The notes under the pieces: model-generated | Told to the model about the DNA's origin: nothing | Databases searched by the model: none | The model's input: the letters and a program-made list of their open reading frames with translations, nothing else | Position numbers and translations under genes: made by a program | Origin: an uncultured Oscillospiraceae bacterium | Lineage (GTDB): Bacteria; Bacillota; Clostridia; Oscillospirales; Oscillospiraceae | Length of the DNA stretch: 33,029 bases | Reading direction: 5' to 3' | NCBI GenBank assembly: GCA_910579485.1 | Contig: CAJTVO010000010.1 | Span: 8,245 to 41,273 of the forward strand | Shown: positions 7,705 to 17,099 of the stretch, one piece after another | Layout: each line of letters starts with the position of its first letter | Numbering within the stretch: the first letter of the stretch is position 1

Positions 7705-7760
7705 CGGTCCCTGCCGCTGCGGAAGCTCCCGTAAGGAAGCCGCCCAAACGGCAGGGACCG
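7705..7760 (+). repeat. 12-bp perfect inverted repeat between aminopeptidase and hydrolase genes
   Basis: CGGTCCCTGCCG (7705-7716) is exactly complementary to CGGCAGGGACCG (7749-7760), with 32 nt between, themselves partly self-complementary. The + strand is followed by TTAAAAAA, not a T run, so it is not a classical terminator for the upstream gene. It may be an RNA structure in the leader of the following gene or a degenerate terminator. Confidence 0.7.
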
Positions 7761-7777
7761 TTAAAAAAGTGAGAGAA

Positions 7778-8671
7778 ATGGCTGTACGGACAACGAACAT
7801 AACATATTGCGTCAAAGCGGACGGCTTCCATGGCGAGCTGTTCCGTCCCAAGAAGGACAGATATCCGGGAAAAGCGCTGATCTGCTTCGGAGGCAGCGAC
7901 GGAAGATTTGAGCTGTCCCGGATGCTGGCCCACGTTTTTCAGGCCCAGGGGCTGACGGCGCTGGCACTGGCCTATGTGATGGAGGAGGGACTGCCCAAGC
8001 AGTTTTGCCGCGTCCCCATCGACCCGCTGGAGGCGGCGGCAAAGCGCCTGCACGGTATGGGATATGAGAGGGTCGGGCTGTGGGGGCTTTCCAAGGGGGC
8101 GGAGCTGGCGTTGACGGCGGGGAGCCTCCTGCCGGGGCTGGTCAATGCTGTGGTGGCGGTGTCGCCGATCAATACCGTGTGCCAGGGCTTTGTTATGGAA
8201 CGGGGGATCGCGGTCGCGCCGGGGAGTACCTGGAGCTTTCACGGCGAGGAAGTTCCCTATACCGGCTTTGGCCTGGAGAAGTTTCCCCTCGGTCATGTGC
8301 TGAGAAAAAGCATCATGGCGCGTGAGGTGACCATGTACGACCTATATCTGCCTCTGGTAAAGTCTCCCGATCCCGCCGCGGCAATCCGGGCAGAGGAGAT
8401 CACCGGTCCGCTTCTGCTGATTTCTTCCCGGATGGATACGATGTGGCCTTCCACGGAAGCGGCGGAGCGGATCATGGCCCGCTTGCGCGAAAAGCGGTTC
8501 TCTCATGCCTGTGAGCATTTGTGCTATGATCACGGCTGCCATCTGTTTGTTCCGATGGAATTGCGTCTTGCAAAATTTTTCAAGGGTGATCGGGGAAAAA
8601 ACAGAGGGCTAGGCCGGAGGGCACGAATGGATTCCCTTATAAAAACACTGGAATTTGTTTCACGGTGGTGA
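7778..8671 (+). CDS. Alpha/beta hydrolase, acyl-CoA thioesterase/BAAT C-terminal family
   Basis: The protein is 297 aa from the ATG at 7778; an in-frame GTG at 7769 would add three residues, and neither start has a strong ribosome site. The nucleophile elbow GLSKGAEL (Ser105 counted from the ATG) is the G-x-S-K-G form typical of the BAAT C-terminal domain. The acid (SRMDTMWPS) and the histidine (YDHGCHLF) follow in the right order near the end. An ALICFGGSDG strand-loop near residue 37 supplies the oxyanion region. Eukaryotic relatives use acyl-CoA thioesters or conjugate bile acids; bacterial members mostly have unknown substrates. It is separated from the aminopeptidase by an inverted repeat and ends before a strong terminator. 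Confidence 0.85.
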   Translation: MAVRTTNITYCVKADGFHGELFRPKKDRYPGKALICFGGSDGRFELSRMLAHVFQAQGLTALALAYVMEEGLPKQFCRVPIDPLEAAAKRLHGMGYERVGLWGLSKGAELALTAGSLLPGLVNAVVAVSPINTVCQGFVMERGIAVAPGSTWSFHGEEVPYTGFGLEKFPLGHVLRKSIMAREVTMYDLYLPLVKSPDPAAAIRAEEITGPLLLISSRMDTMWPSTEAAERIMARLREKRFSHACEHLCYDHGCHLFVPMELRLAKFFKGDRGKNRGLGRRARMDSLIKTLEFVSRW

Positions 8672-8698
8672 GGGCGCGCGGACGCCTGCATAAAAGCA

Positions 8699-8745
8699 GG
8701 GGAGAGGCAGCGGTTCTGCGCTGCCTCTCCCCTTGTGCGTTTTTT
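8699..8745 (+). terminator. Rho-independent terminator, shared by convergent genes
   Basis: A perfect 14-bp stem (8699-8712 with 8719-8732, GGGGAGAGGCAGCG arm) has a 6-nt loop and is followed by TTGTGCGTTTTTT on the + strand. It ends the hydrolase gene. The T tract overlaps the khpA stop on the other strand. Read on the - strand the stem is followed by TGCTTTTATGCAGG, so it may stop both transcripts. Confidence 0.93.
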
Positions 8746-8998
8746 AGTCAACAATATCTACGGAAACCTTCTGACCCATGCGCTGGGCGCAGGAGCGGAC
8801 CAGGGTCCGGATCTCCTTGGCAATGCGGCCCTGACGGCCGATCACCTTGCCCATGTCCTCTGGGGCGACCCGCAGCTCCAGCGTCAGCTCCTGGGCGCCC
8901 TCCACCTCCGTCACCGTGACGGCGTCAGGGTTTTCCACCAGGCTTCTGGCGATATAGAGCAGCAGATCCTTTGCGCTGTGTTCTCTGACCTCGCCCAT
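8744..8998 (-). CDS. khpA: KH-domain RNA-binding protein KhpA (YlqC)
   Basis: The 84-aa protein consists of one KH domain with the GxxG loop in GKVIGRQGRIAKEIR, an acidic LTLELRVAPEDMG segment before it, and LVRSCAQRMGQKVSVDIVD at the end. This is the usual size and sequence of KhpA. In Firmicutes KhpA pairs with KhpB/Jag to bind RNAs and affects cell division and length. Its ATG overlaps the rpsP stop by one base (TGATG), the normal rpsP-khpA arrangement. The gene ends at a shared terminator. Confidence 0.95.
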   Translation of the reverse strand: MGEVREHSAKDLLLYIARSLVENPDAVTVTEVEGAQELTLELRVAPEDMGKVIGRQGRIAKEIRTLVRSCAQRMGQKVSVDIVD

Positions 8999-9237
8999 CA
9001 GAGTACGTCAACTTTCTTGAGCAGCGCGCGGACCGTATCGGTGGGCTGAGCGCCGGTTTTGATCCATTCTTTTGCGCGATCGGCGTCAATTTTGATCTCG
9101 GCGGGGGAGACGCAGGGATTGTAGGTGCCGATCTCCTCGATAAAGCGGCCGTCACGGGGATAGCGGCTGTCAGCCACGACGACGCGGTAGAAAGGAGCCT
9201 TTTTCGCGCCCATGCGGCGCAGTCTGATCTTAACCAT
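8998..9237 (-). CDS. rpsP: 30S ribosomal protein S16
   Basis: The 79-aa protein begins MVKIRLRRMGAKKAPFYRVV and has VADSRYPRDGRFIEEIGTYNP, diagnostic for bS16. It binds 16S rRNA and is needed for 30S assembly. A strong GGAGGAAC site precedes the ATG. It sits between ffh and khpA in the order ylxM-ffh-rpsP-khpA. In many Firmicutes rimM, trmD and rplS follow khpA, but here the operon ends after khpA at a terminator. Confidence 0.98.
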   Translation of the reverse strand: MVKIRLRRMGAKKAPFYRVVVADSRYPRDGRFIEEIGTYNPCVSPAEIKIDADRAKEWIKTGAQPTDTVRALLKKVDVL

Positions 9238-9309
9238 GGTATTTGTTCCTCCAGTTTAGTAAAATAAATATTTGTTGTGTATGATAAATGCCGGGGCATT
9301 TACGACAAT

Positions 9310-10698
9310 TTACTTGAGCCGCTTCTTCCGGCCAAAGCCGTGCATCTTGCTCATGCCGCCGATTTTTCCCAGTTGGGGCATCTTGCCCATCCCGAGGGGC
9401 ATCTTCCCCTTGGAGAGGGAGCGGGTCAGCTGGAGCATCATCTCATACTGCTTGAGCAGCCGGTTGACGTCCGCAACCTCCAGACCGCAGCCTGCGGCCA
9501 CCCGCCGCTTCCTGCTGGCGTCCAGCAAAGAGGGATTATTGCGCTCCTTGGGGGTCATGGAGAGGATGACGGCCTCCTGCCGGTTGAGCATCTTGTCATC
9601 AATCTGGGCGCCAGCCATCTGCTTGCCCAGCTGGCCGGGGAACATGGACAGCATCTGGTTGAGATCGCCCATTTTCCGCAGCTGGCGCATCTGCTCCATG
9701 TAATCGGTGAGGGTAAAGCGGTTCTTTTTCAGCTTCTCCTCCAGCTCCGCAGCCTTCTTTTCATCAAAGCTCTGCTCCGCCTTTTCGATGAGCGAGAGCA
9801 TGTCGCCCATCCCCAGGATACGGGAGGCCATGCGGTCCGGATGGAAGGTTTCGATCATATCCAGCTTTTCGCCGGTGCCGATGAACTTGATGGGCTTGCC
9901 GGTGGCCGCCCGGATGGACAGGGCCGCGCCGCCCCGGGCGTCGCCGTCCAGCTTGGTGAGCAGCACGCCGTCGATGCCCAGCGCCCCGTCAAAGGCGGAA
10001 GCCGCGCTGACAGCATCCTGGCCGGTCATAGCGTCCACCACCAGGAGGATCTCGTTGGGGGTGACGGCGGCCTTGATCTTCTTCAGCTCCTCCATGAGCT
10101 GCTCGTCGATGTGGAGCCGTCCGGCGGTATCCAGCAGCACCGTATCGAACCCGTTCTCCCGGGCGTGGCGGACGGCGTGCTGGGCGATCTGGACCGGGTT
10201 GACCTGGCCCAGGGCGAAGACGGGGATATCCAGCTGCTGTCCCACAACCTGCAGCTGGGTGATGGCGGCGGGGCGGTACACGTCGCAGGCCACCAGCAGG
10301 GGGCGCTTGCCCAGCTCCCGTTTCAGGTAGCCCGCCAGCTTGGCGCCGTTGGTGGTCTTACCGGCGCCCTGGAGGCCCACCATCATGATGACCGTGGGGC
10401 CCTTGGAGGCGAAATGGACCTTCTCATTGCCGCCGCCCATGAGCTCGGTGAGCTCTTCGTTGACGATCTTGATGATCTGCTGGGCGGGGGTGAGGCTTTC
10501 CAGCACGTCCGCGCCCACGGCCCGCTCGGTGACTTTTGCTACGAAGTCCTTGACCACGCCGTAGCTGACGTCCGCGTCCAGCAGGGCGAGGCGGACCTCT
10601 TTCATGGCCTCCCTGACGTCGGCCTCGGTAACGCGCCCCTTGCCCCGCAGGCGTCGGAACGCGGCGTTCAGTTTCTCGGAAAGACCTTCAAATGCCAT
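9310..10698 (-). CDS. ffh: Signal recognition particle protein Ffh (SRP54)
   Basis: The 462-aa GTPase binds signal sequences of nascent membrane and exported proteins and, with 4.5S/6S RNA and FtsY, delivers ribosomes to the translocon. Domain order is an N-terminal helical bundle (1-90), then the G domain with GLQGAGKTTNGAKLAGYLK, DTAGRLHID, and TKLDGDARGGAALSI. A methionine-rich M domain follows (MSMFPGQLGKQMAG through the Met-Gly-rich tail MPLGMGKMPQLGKIGGMSKM). Length is normal. An AAGGAGTGACAGTCC ribosome site precedes the ATG, 13 nt after ylxM. Confidence 0.98.
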   Translation of the reverse strand: MAFEGLSEKLNAAFRRLRGKGRVTEADVREAMKEVRLALLDADVSYGVVKDFVAKVTERAVGADVLESLTPAQQIIKIVNEELTELMGGGNEKVHFASKGPTVIMMVGLQGAGKTTNGAKLAGYLKRELGKRPLLVACDVYRPAAITQLQVVGQQLDIPVFALGQVNPVQIAQHAVRHARENGFDTVLLDTAGRLHIDEQLMEELKKIKAAVTPNEILLVVDAMTGQDAVSAASAFDGALGIDGVLLTKLDGDARGGAALSIRAATGKPIKFIGTGEKLDMIETFHPDRMASRILGMGDMLSLIEKAEQSFDEKKAAELEEKLKKNRFTLTDYMEQMRQLRKMGDLNQMLSMFPGQLGKQMAGAQIDDKMLNRQEAVILSMTPKERNNPSLLDASRKRRVAAGCGLEVADVNRLLKQYEMMLQLTRSLSKGKMPLGMGKMPQLGKIGGMSKMHGFGRKKRLK

Positions 10699-10711
10699 GG
10701 ACTGTCACTCC

Positions 10712-11077
10712 TTATTCCTTTAAAGCCTGGGCCGCCCGGGTAATGGCGTCCGTCAGCTGATCGATGCGGGGGTCCTCATACTGCCGGTAGTTGATGGTCT
10801 TCAGCCTTCCGGCGGCGTCCTCGATGGCGGCGATGTGCTCCTGCATGAGGAGAAAGCGGCGGATGAGTCCAGTCTTGTCCTCCACCTCCTGCATGGCGGC
10901 CTCGGCGCGGACGATGACATCCCGGACGCCCTGGCGGCTGATGCCGCTGTTCTCGGCGATCTCGGTGAGGCTGAGGTCCTCATTGTAGTAGAGGTCGAAA
11001 AATTCCCGCTGTCTTTCAGTCAGGAGCTCCCCGTAAAAATCGAACAGCATCGTCATGCGGTAGGTTTGGTTTTTCAC
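10712..11077 (-). CDS. ylxM: YlxM-type helix-turn-helix protein
   Basis: The 121-aa protein carries a sigma-70 region-4-like helix-turn-helix (LTERQREFFDLYYNEDLSLTEIAE followed by SGISRQGVRDVIVRAEAAM, residues about 19-60) and a helical C-terminus. It matches the YlxM/p13 family, whose gene lies directly before ffh and whose product in streptococci modulates SRP. It is the first gene of the ylxM-ffh-rpsP-khpA operon. The start is supported by GGAGGGCGCACC on the - strand. Its promoter region contains a perfect palindrome that it or another regulator might bind (inference). Confidence 0.95.
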   Translation of the reverse strand: MKNQTYRMTMLFDFYGELLTERQREFFDLYYNEDLSLTEIAENSGISRQGVRDVIVRAEAAMQEVEDKTGLIRRFLLMQEHIAAIEDAAGRLKTINYRQYEDPRIDQLTDAITRAAQALKE

Positions 11078-11093
11078 GGTGCGCCCTCCTCTG

Positions 11094-11115
11094 TGTAAAG
11101 CGCCTGCGCTTTACA
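11094..11115. promoter_or_regulatory. 9-bp perfect palindrome at the ylxM transcription start
   Basis: TGTAAAGCG (11094-11102) and CGCTTTACA (11107-11115) flank the 4-nt spacer CCTG. It lies about 10 bp downstream of the -10 box of the ylxM operon, where an operator would block transcription or an RNA hairpin would form at the very 5' end of the mRNA. Confidence 0.6.
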
Positions 11116-11124
11116 TGCCTGACT

Positions 11125-11153
11125 ATCATAACTTATTTCCTTTGGATTGTCAA
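11125..11153 (-). promoter_or_regulatory. Sigma-A promoter of the ylxM-ffh-rpsP-khpA operon
   Basis: Read on the - strand: TTGACA (11153-11148), a 17-nt spacer, and TATGAT (11130-11125). This is a near-consensus housekeeping promoter about 48 bp upstream of the ylxM ATG. Confidence 0.9.
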
Positions 11154-11180
11154 GGGGGAAAAGAAAATTTTCAAGGCAGA

Positions 11181-11206
11181 GGCTGAACCGCTTGTACGGT
11201 CCAGCC
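11181..11206 (+). repeat. Hairpin upstream of the first lipoprotein gene (copy of the inter-gene terminator)
   Basis: GGCTGAACCG (11181-11190) pairs with CGGTCCAGCC (11197-11206) with one mismatch. It is followed by TGCTTCTCATTT. The right arm and downstream sequence match the terminator between the two lipoprotein genes, so it marks the left edge of the duplicated unit and looks like the leftover end of an earlier copy. Confidence 0.75.
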
Positions 11207-11231
11207 TGCTTCTCATTTGCTGCATTTGCTG

Positions 11232-11260
11232 TTGCGGGAGGGAGAAAGGTGTGGTAAAAT
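11232..11260 (+). promoter_or_regulatory. Promoter of lipoprotein gene 1
   Basis: TTGCGG (11232-11237), a 17-nt spacer, and TAAAAT (11255-11260) preceded by TGG, an extended -10. It lies 32 bp before the ATG. The same promoter is repeated at 12789-12817. Confidence 0.65.
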
Positions 11261-11292
11261 GGGTAAGAAGGCTAAAAAAGGAGGGGATAGCG

Positions 11293-12732
11293 ATGAAAAG
11301 ATATGTGTGGCTGCTTGTTTTGCTGGCGGTTCTGACGCTCACTGCTTGCGGGGAGAACCAGCTTCCTCCAGAACCAGAGGAAGGCGTGCTGATCTATGCC
11401 GCGCTGAATCCGGTGACCGATAAGCTCACCCGCTCCATAGAGCGTTTCAACGAAAAGCACAAGGATGTGCAAATCGAGATACGGGATTACTCAGACGAAG
11501 GCGGTTTGGAGCGTCTACAGACCGAACTGGTTCTTGGGCAGGTCCCGGATATCATGGAACTGCGTTATTATGGAAAGTCCGGAGAAGATTTACGAAAACC
11601 ATATGGTCAGAATCCTCTTCCAGGAAGTTATACAGGTCCTGCAGAAGGATACTGGATGCCCTATCGGCAGATGGCCCAGAAAGGATATCTGGAAGACTTG
11701 TGGCCCTATATCGAAAATGATCCCCAATTGGGACGTGATGCAGTATTAGAAGCGCCCTTAAAGGCTGCCGAGGTAAGCGGCAGTCTTTACATACTTTTTC
11801 AGAGAGTGGAGATATTTACCCTGATTGGACGGGAGAGCGTGGTGGGCGCGCGATACAGCTGGACACTGGACGATGTTATAGAAGCCTATGCCGCCATGCC
11901 GGAGGATTCCACCATCCTGCGGTACAATATGACAAAGCAGGAGGCTTTTTTCAACCTATTCAGTTATTCGCTGGAACGATTTGTGAATAGAGAGACTGGA
12001 AAGTGTTCTTTTGGCAGCAAAGGTTTTTATGACCTAATAGGATTTTTAGAAGGACTTCCTGATGAAGTTGACACAGAGAAAGCGCAGGAAACAGAAGAGG
12101 AGGTCATGCAGCGGATCAAGAATGGGACCCAAATGTTGGAAGGAATGTCGATCTCATGGCCGCGGGATATTGCCTTTTCGGACAGTATTTTTCAGGAACG
12201 GGCATCCTTTGCCGGTTATCCGATGGCAGATGGCAGCTCGGGCAGTTTTTTCTATCTGACGGGGACCGTTTTGGGTATGTCGTCCACCTGCCAAAACAAG
12301 GACGCTGCCTGGGAGTATATCCGCACGCTGATCACGCCACATACCCGCAAAAACAAAGGGAGTATCCTTTTCGCGCAAATTGCTAATACACCGGTCAATC
12401 TGAACGATTATGAAGCGATTTGCTGGTATGAACTGGAAATAATGGCTGATACAATCCGCATGTATCCCCAAAATCCGCTAGAACATATTCCACCGTACAG
12501 GCATTTTCGTTCCGGGCCGGAAATCCCTTTAATGGAACTGTTAACTGAGGAACATCTCCAGCGGCACAGAGACCTCATCGACCACACCACCCAGCTCTTC
12601 TGGCCGGAGGACGAACTGGCAAACATCGTCTGGGAGACCCTGGGCCCCTACTTCGCCGGGGACCGGACACTGGACGACACCATCGCCCTCCTCCAGAACC
12701 GGGTGGGGCTGTATTTGAATGAGCAGAAGTAG
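11293..12732 (+). CDS. Extracellular solute-binding lipoprotein, tandem copy 1
   Basis: The 479-aa protein starts at the ATG after AAAAAAGGAGGGGATAGCG; the longer upstream frame is rejected because it would put 14 charged residues before the signal peptide. The N-terminus is a type II signal peptide (MKRYVWLLVLLAVLTLTAC) with lipobox LTAC and lipidated Cys19. The mature part shows family-1 binding-protein traits: LERLQTELVLGQVPDIMEL (TELxAGxxPDI type), MADGSSGSFF, and a late NKDAAWEYIRTLI helix. Such proteins deliver sugars or oligosaccharides to ABC permeases, but none is encoded nearby, so the ligand and partner are unknown. The middle of the gene is visibly less GC-rich than its ends and its neighbours. 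Confidence 0.9.
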   Translation: MKRYVWLLVLLAVLTLTACGENQLPPEPEEGVLIYAALNPVTDKLTRSIERFNEKHKDVQIEIRDYSDEGGLERLQTELVLGQVPDIMELRYYGKSGEDLRKPYGQNPLPGSYTGPAEGYWMPYRQMAQKGYLEDLWPYIENDPQLGRDAVLEAPLKAAEVSGSLYILFQRVEIFTLIGRESVVGARYSWTLDDVIEAYAAMPEDSTILRYNMTKQEAFFNLFSYSLERFVNRETGKCSFGSKGFYDLIGFLEGLPDEVDTEKAQETEEEVMQRIKNGTQMLEGMSISWPRDIAFSDSIFQERASFAGYPMADGSSGSFFYLTGTVLGMSSTCQNKDAAWEYIRTLITPHTRKNKGSILFAQIANTPVNLNDYEAICWYELEIMADTIRMYPQNPLEHIPPYRHFRSGPEIPLMELLTEEHLQRHRDLIDHTTQLFWPEDELANIVWETLGPYFAGDRTLDDTIALLQNRVGLYLNEQK

Positions 12733-12746
12733 CGAGGGCTGGACCG
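12557..12746 (+). repeat. Direct repeat, 3' end of lipoprotein unit 1
   Basis: The last ~58 codons plus the stop and following GGCTGGACC are near-identical to 14123-14312. Protein text RHRDLIDHTTQLFWPEDEL and DDTIALLQNRVGLYLNEQK is the same in both. The body between the two conserved ends is far more divergent, giving a mosaic pattern. Confidence 0.93.
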
Positions 12747-12775
12747 CCGCGAGCGGTCCAGCCTGTTTCTCATTT
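12737..12775 (+). terminator. Terminator between the tandem lipoprotein genes
   Basis: GGCTGGACCG (12737-12746) pairs perfectly with CGGTCCAGCC (12754-12763) across a 7-nt loop, followed by TGTTTCTCATTT. The T tract is interrupted, so efficiency may be moderate. Confidence 0.75.
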
Positions 12776-12788
12776 GCCGCATTTGCTG

Positions 12789-12817
12789 TTGCGGGAGGGA
12801 GAAAGGTGTGGTAAAAT
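12789..12817 (+). promoter_or_regulatory. Promoter of lipoprotein gene 2
   Basis: TTGCGG (12789-12794), 17 nt, TAAAAT (12812-12817) with an extended TGG, identical to the promoter of copy 1. Confidence 0.65.
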
Positions 12818-12849
12818 GGGTAAGAAGGCTAAAAAAGGAGGGGATAGCG

Positions 12850-14298
12850 ATGAAAAGATATGTGTGGCTGCTTGTTTTGCTGGCGGTTCTGACGCTCACC
12901 GCTTGTGGGGAGAACCAGCTACCGCCAGAACCAGAGGAGGGCGTGCTGATCTATGCTGCGCTGAATCCGGTGACCAATACGCTTGAAAAATTTGTGGCCC
13001 GCTTCAACGAAAATCATGAGGACGTGCAGATCGAGATACATGATTACTCAGATGAGGGAGGAAGAGAACGCCTCCAGACTGAGCTGGTCCTTGGACAGGT
13101 CCCGGATATTATGGAGTTGCGTTGCTATGGAAAAACCGGGGAAGAGTTGGGTGATGGGCTGGTAGGAAGTGTGCAGTTTCTCCCCGGAAGTTATGCAGGT
13201 TCCACGGACGGGTACTTTATGCCCTACCGGCAACTGGCACAGAAGGGCTATCTGGAGGACTTGTGGCCCTATATTGAAAACGATCCGGAATTGGGGCGTG
13301 AGGCAGTTTTAGAAGCGCCCTTAAAGGCCGCCGAAGTAAACGGCGGTCTTTACATGCTTTTTGAAAGGACGGAAATCTTCACCCTGATCGGGCGGGAGAG
13401 CGTGGTGGGCGCGCAATACGGATGGACGTTGGATGACATGATGGGTGCCTATGCCGACATGCCAGAGGGTTCCACCATCATGCGGTACAACATGACCAAA
13501 GGGGAGGTTTTTTTCAATCTGCTCTGTAACTCCCTGGAGCGTTTTATAGACAGGGAAGCCGGGGAATGCTCCTTTGACAGCGAGGAGTTCCGTGCCTTGG
13601 TCGCTTTTTTGGAGACGCTCCCTGATGAAGCTGACTATGCGGACATGCTGGAGGTGGAGGCAGAGGTCATGCGGAGGATCAAGAATGGGACCCAGATGCT
13701 AGAAGGAATGTCGATCTTCTGGCCACGGTGCATTAGTTATTCAGACAGCATTTTTCAGGAACGAGCCGCCTTTGTCGGCTATCCCATGGCGGATGGAAGC
13801 TCAGGCAGTTTTTTCTATCTGAAGGGAACCGTTCTGGCTATGTCTTCCACATGCCATAACAAAGAGGCGGCCTGGGAGTACATCCGCAAAATGATTACGC
13901 CGTACCTGCGTAAAAGCAAAGGTTCCATCGTTGGCAGTGGTCGCAGAGGCAGCAATATTCCGGTCAATCTGAACGATTATGAAGCGATCTGCTGGTACGA
14001 GCTGTATAACATGGCTGAGGCGCTCCGTTTGTATCCGAAAGATCCTCTAAAACGCTTTCTACTTCGGCATTTTCAATACGGGCCTGAGATATATTTGATG
14101 GACTTCCTGACAGAGGAGGACATCCAGCGGCACAGAGACCTCATCGACCACACCACCCAGCTCTTCTGGCCGGAGGACGAACTCTCTGATATCGTCTGGG
14201 ACACCTTAGGCCCCTACTTCGCCGGAGACAAACCCCTGGACGACACCATCGCCCTCCTCCAGAACCGTGTGGGGCTGTATTTGAATGAGCAGAAGTAG
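12850..14298 (+). CDS. Extracellular solute-binding lipoprotein, tandem copy 2
   Basis: The 482-aa paralogue of the preceding gene has an identical signal peptide and lipobox (Cys19) and the same AAAAAAGGAGGGGATAGCG ribosome site. The binding-protein segments recur (RERLQTELVLGQVPDIMEL, MADGSSGSFFYLKGTV, NKEAAWEYIRKMI). The two proteins are nearly identical over the first 40 and last 58 residues but clearly divergent between them. For example, VGSVQFLPGSY replaces NPLPGSY and KGSIVGSGRRGSNIPV replaces KGSILFAQIANTPV. This suggests separate ligands or drift with the ends kept alike by recombination. No permease or ATPase accompanies the pair. Transcription ends at the hairpin at 14355. Confidence 0.9.
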   Translation: MKRYVWLLVLLAVLTLTACGENQLPPEPEEGVLIYAALNPVTNTLEKFVARFNENHEDVQIEIHDYSDEGGRERLQTELVLGQVPDIMELRCYGKTGEELGDGLVGSVQFLPGSYAGSTDGYFMPYRQLAQKGYLEDLWPYIENDPELGREAVLEAPLKAAEVNGGLYMLFERTEIFTLIGRESVVGAQYGWTLDDMMGAYADMPEGSTIMRYNMTKGEVFFNLLCNSLERFIDREAGECSFDSEEFRALVAFLETLPDEADYADMLEVEAEVMRRIKNGTQMLEGMSIFWPRCISYSDSIFQERAAFVGYPMADGSSGSFFYLKGTVLAMSSTCHNKEAAWEYIRKMITPYLRKSKGSIVGSGRRGSNIPVNLNDYEAICWYELYNMAEALRLYPKDPLKRFLLRHFQYGPEIYLMDFLTEEDIQRHRDLIDHTTQLFWPEDELSDIVWDTLGPYFAGDKPLDDTIALLQNRVGLYLNEQK

Positions 14299-14312
14299 CG
14301 AGGGCTGGACCG
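14123..14312 (+). repeat. Direct repeat, 3' end of lipoprotein unit 2
   Basis: The partner of 12557-12746, including the stop and the following GGCTGGACCGC. Confidence 0.92.
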
Positions 14313-14338
14313 CGTTTGCCGCATTTAAGGGAGAAAAG
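14303..14338 (+). repeat. Decayed leader of a lost third lipoprotein unit
   Basis: GGCTGGACCGC (14303-14313, left arm of the unit terminator) is joined directly to TTTGCCGCATTT (from 14315) and then to GGGAGAAA. All three pieces occur in this order in the normal unit boundary (12737-12803). Missing between them are the right hairpin arm and the -35 region. The simplest reading is two small deletions in what was once another unit boundary. Confidence 0.65.
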
Positions 14339-14354
14339 AATCTTGAACAAAGTG

Positions 14355-14390
14355 AAAGCCAGCGTCTTTTCAGGCGCTGGCTTTTCTTCT
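14355..14390 (+). terminator. Terminator after lipoprotein gene 2
   Basis: AAAGCCAGCG (14355-14364) pairs with CGCTGGCTTT (14375-14384) across a 10-nt loop, followed by TTCTTCT. On the - strand the stem is followed by CACTTTGTTC, so it may also help end the convergent operon finishing at 14432. Confidence 0.85.
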
Positions 14391-14431
14391 GACCTTATAA
14401 GCCCCTCCTCTTAGGGAGTACCGCTCATGCC

Positions 14432-14647
14432 TTAATCAATGGAGAAATCCTCCTCCCGGAGCCGGGAGGTCTCCAGCTTGACGGGGCGGGGAGGCACGCG
14501 CTTGAGGGGGTCGTAGCGGAAGCGGGCGCAGTGGTACTCCATGGCCACGACGCCCTTCCGGGGACAGACCACCTCCCGCTCGTTGATGACGCTCCCCTTC
14601 TCGCAGTACGCGCACCGGGGCTCGATGTCCTTGCGGAACAGATTCAT
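14432..14647 (-). CDS. Small conserved four-cysteine protein, function unknown
   Basis: The 71-aa protein has cysteines at 12, 15, 28 and 40 in a C-x2-C...C...C pattern that could hold one zinc ion, then a Pro/Arg-rich stretch (KRVPPRPVK) and an acidic end. I recognise it only as a type of small protein often seen in clostridial genomes and do not assign a function. A good GGGAGGAGG site precedes the ATG. It lies 39 bp after the ClpE-like gene and is the last gene of the long - strand run. Confidence 0.75.
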   Translation of the reverse strand: MNLFRKDIEPRCAYCEKGSVINEREVVCPRKGVVAMEYHCARFRYDPLKRVPPRPVKLETSRLREEDFSID

Positions 14648-14686
14648 CGCCGGTCCTCCTCCCTTCCTGCCGCCGGGGCGGGCGGC

Positions 14687-16993
<2,307 letters not shown>

Positions 16994-17099
16994 AGCTCTT
17001 CTACCTCCATGGCCGCCCGGGGGCGGCGCAATATATCTTATTCTTTATATCAAATCATCCACGCCATAGCATGAACAAATTGAAAATTTTCTTAAATTT

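Larger units (their letters stand above)
11181..11418 (+). repeat. Direct repeat, 5' end of lipoprotein unit 1
   Basis: This stretch (hairpin, promoter, ribosome site, signal peptide and first ~40 codons) is near-identical to 12737-12975, with only scattered changes. After about 11418 the two genes diverge strongly until their 3' ends. Confidence 0.93.
12737..12975 (+). repeat. Direct repeat, 5' end of lipoprotein unit 2
   Basis: The partner of 11181-11418. Unit spacing is 1557 bp measured ATG to ATG. Confidence 0.93.

Noticed and set aside
9277..10743. 488-codon + strand open frame
   Set aside because: Shadow of ffh; no recognisable domain, while the opposite strand encodes a full Ffh.
16994..17099. 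CtsR operator upstream of the ClpE-like gene
   Set aside because: The region is AT-rich but I could not find two spaced GGTCAAA-type heptads, so no operator is annotated.
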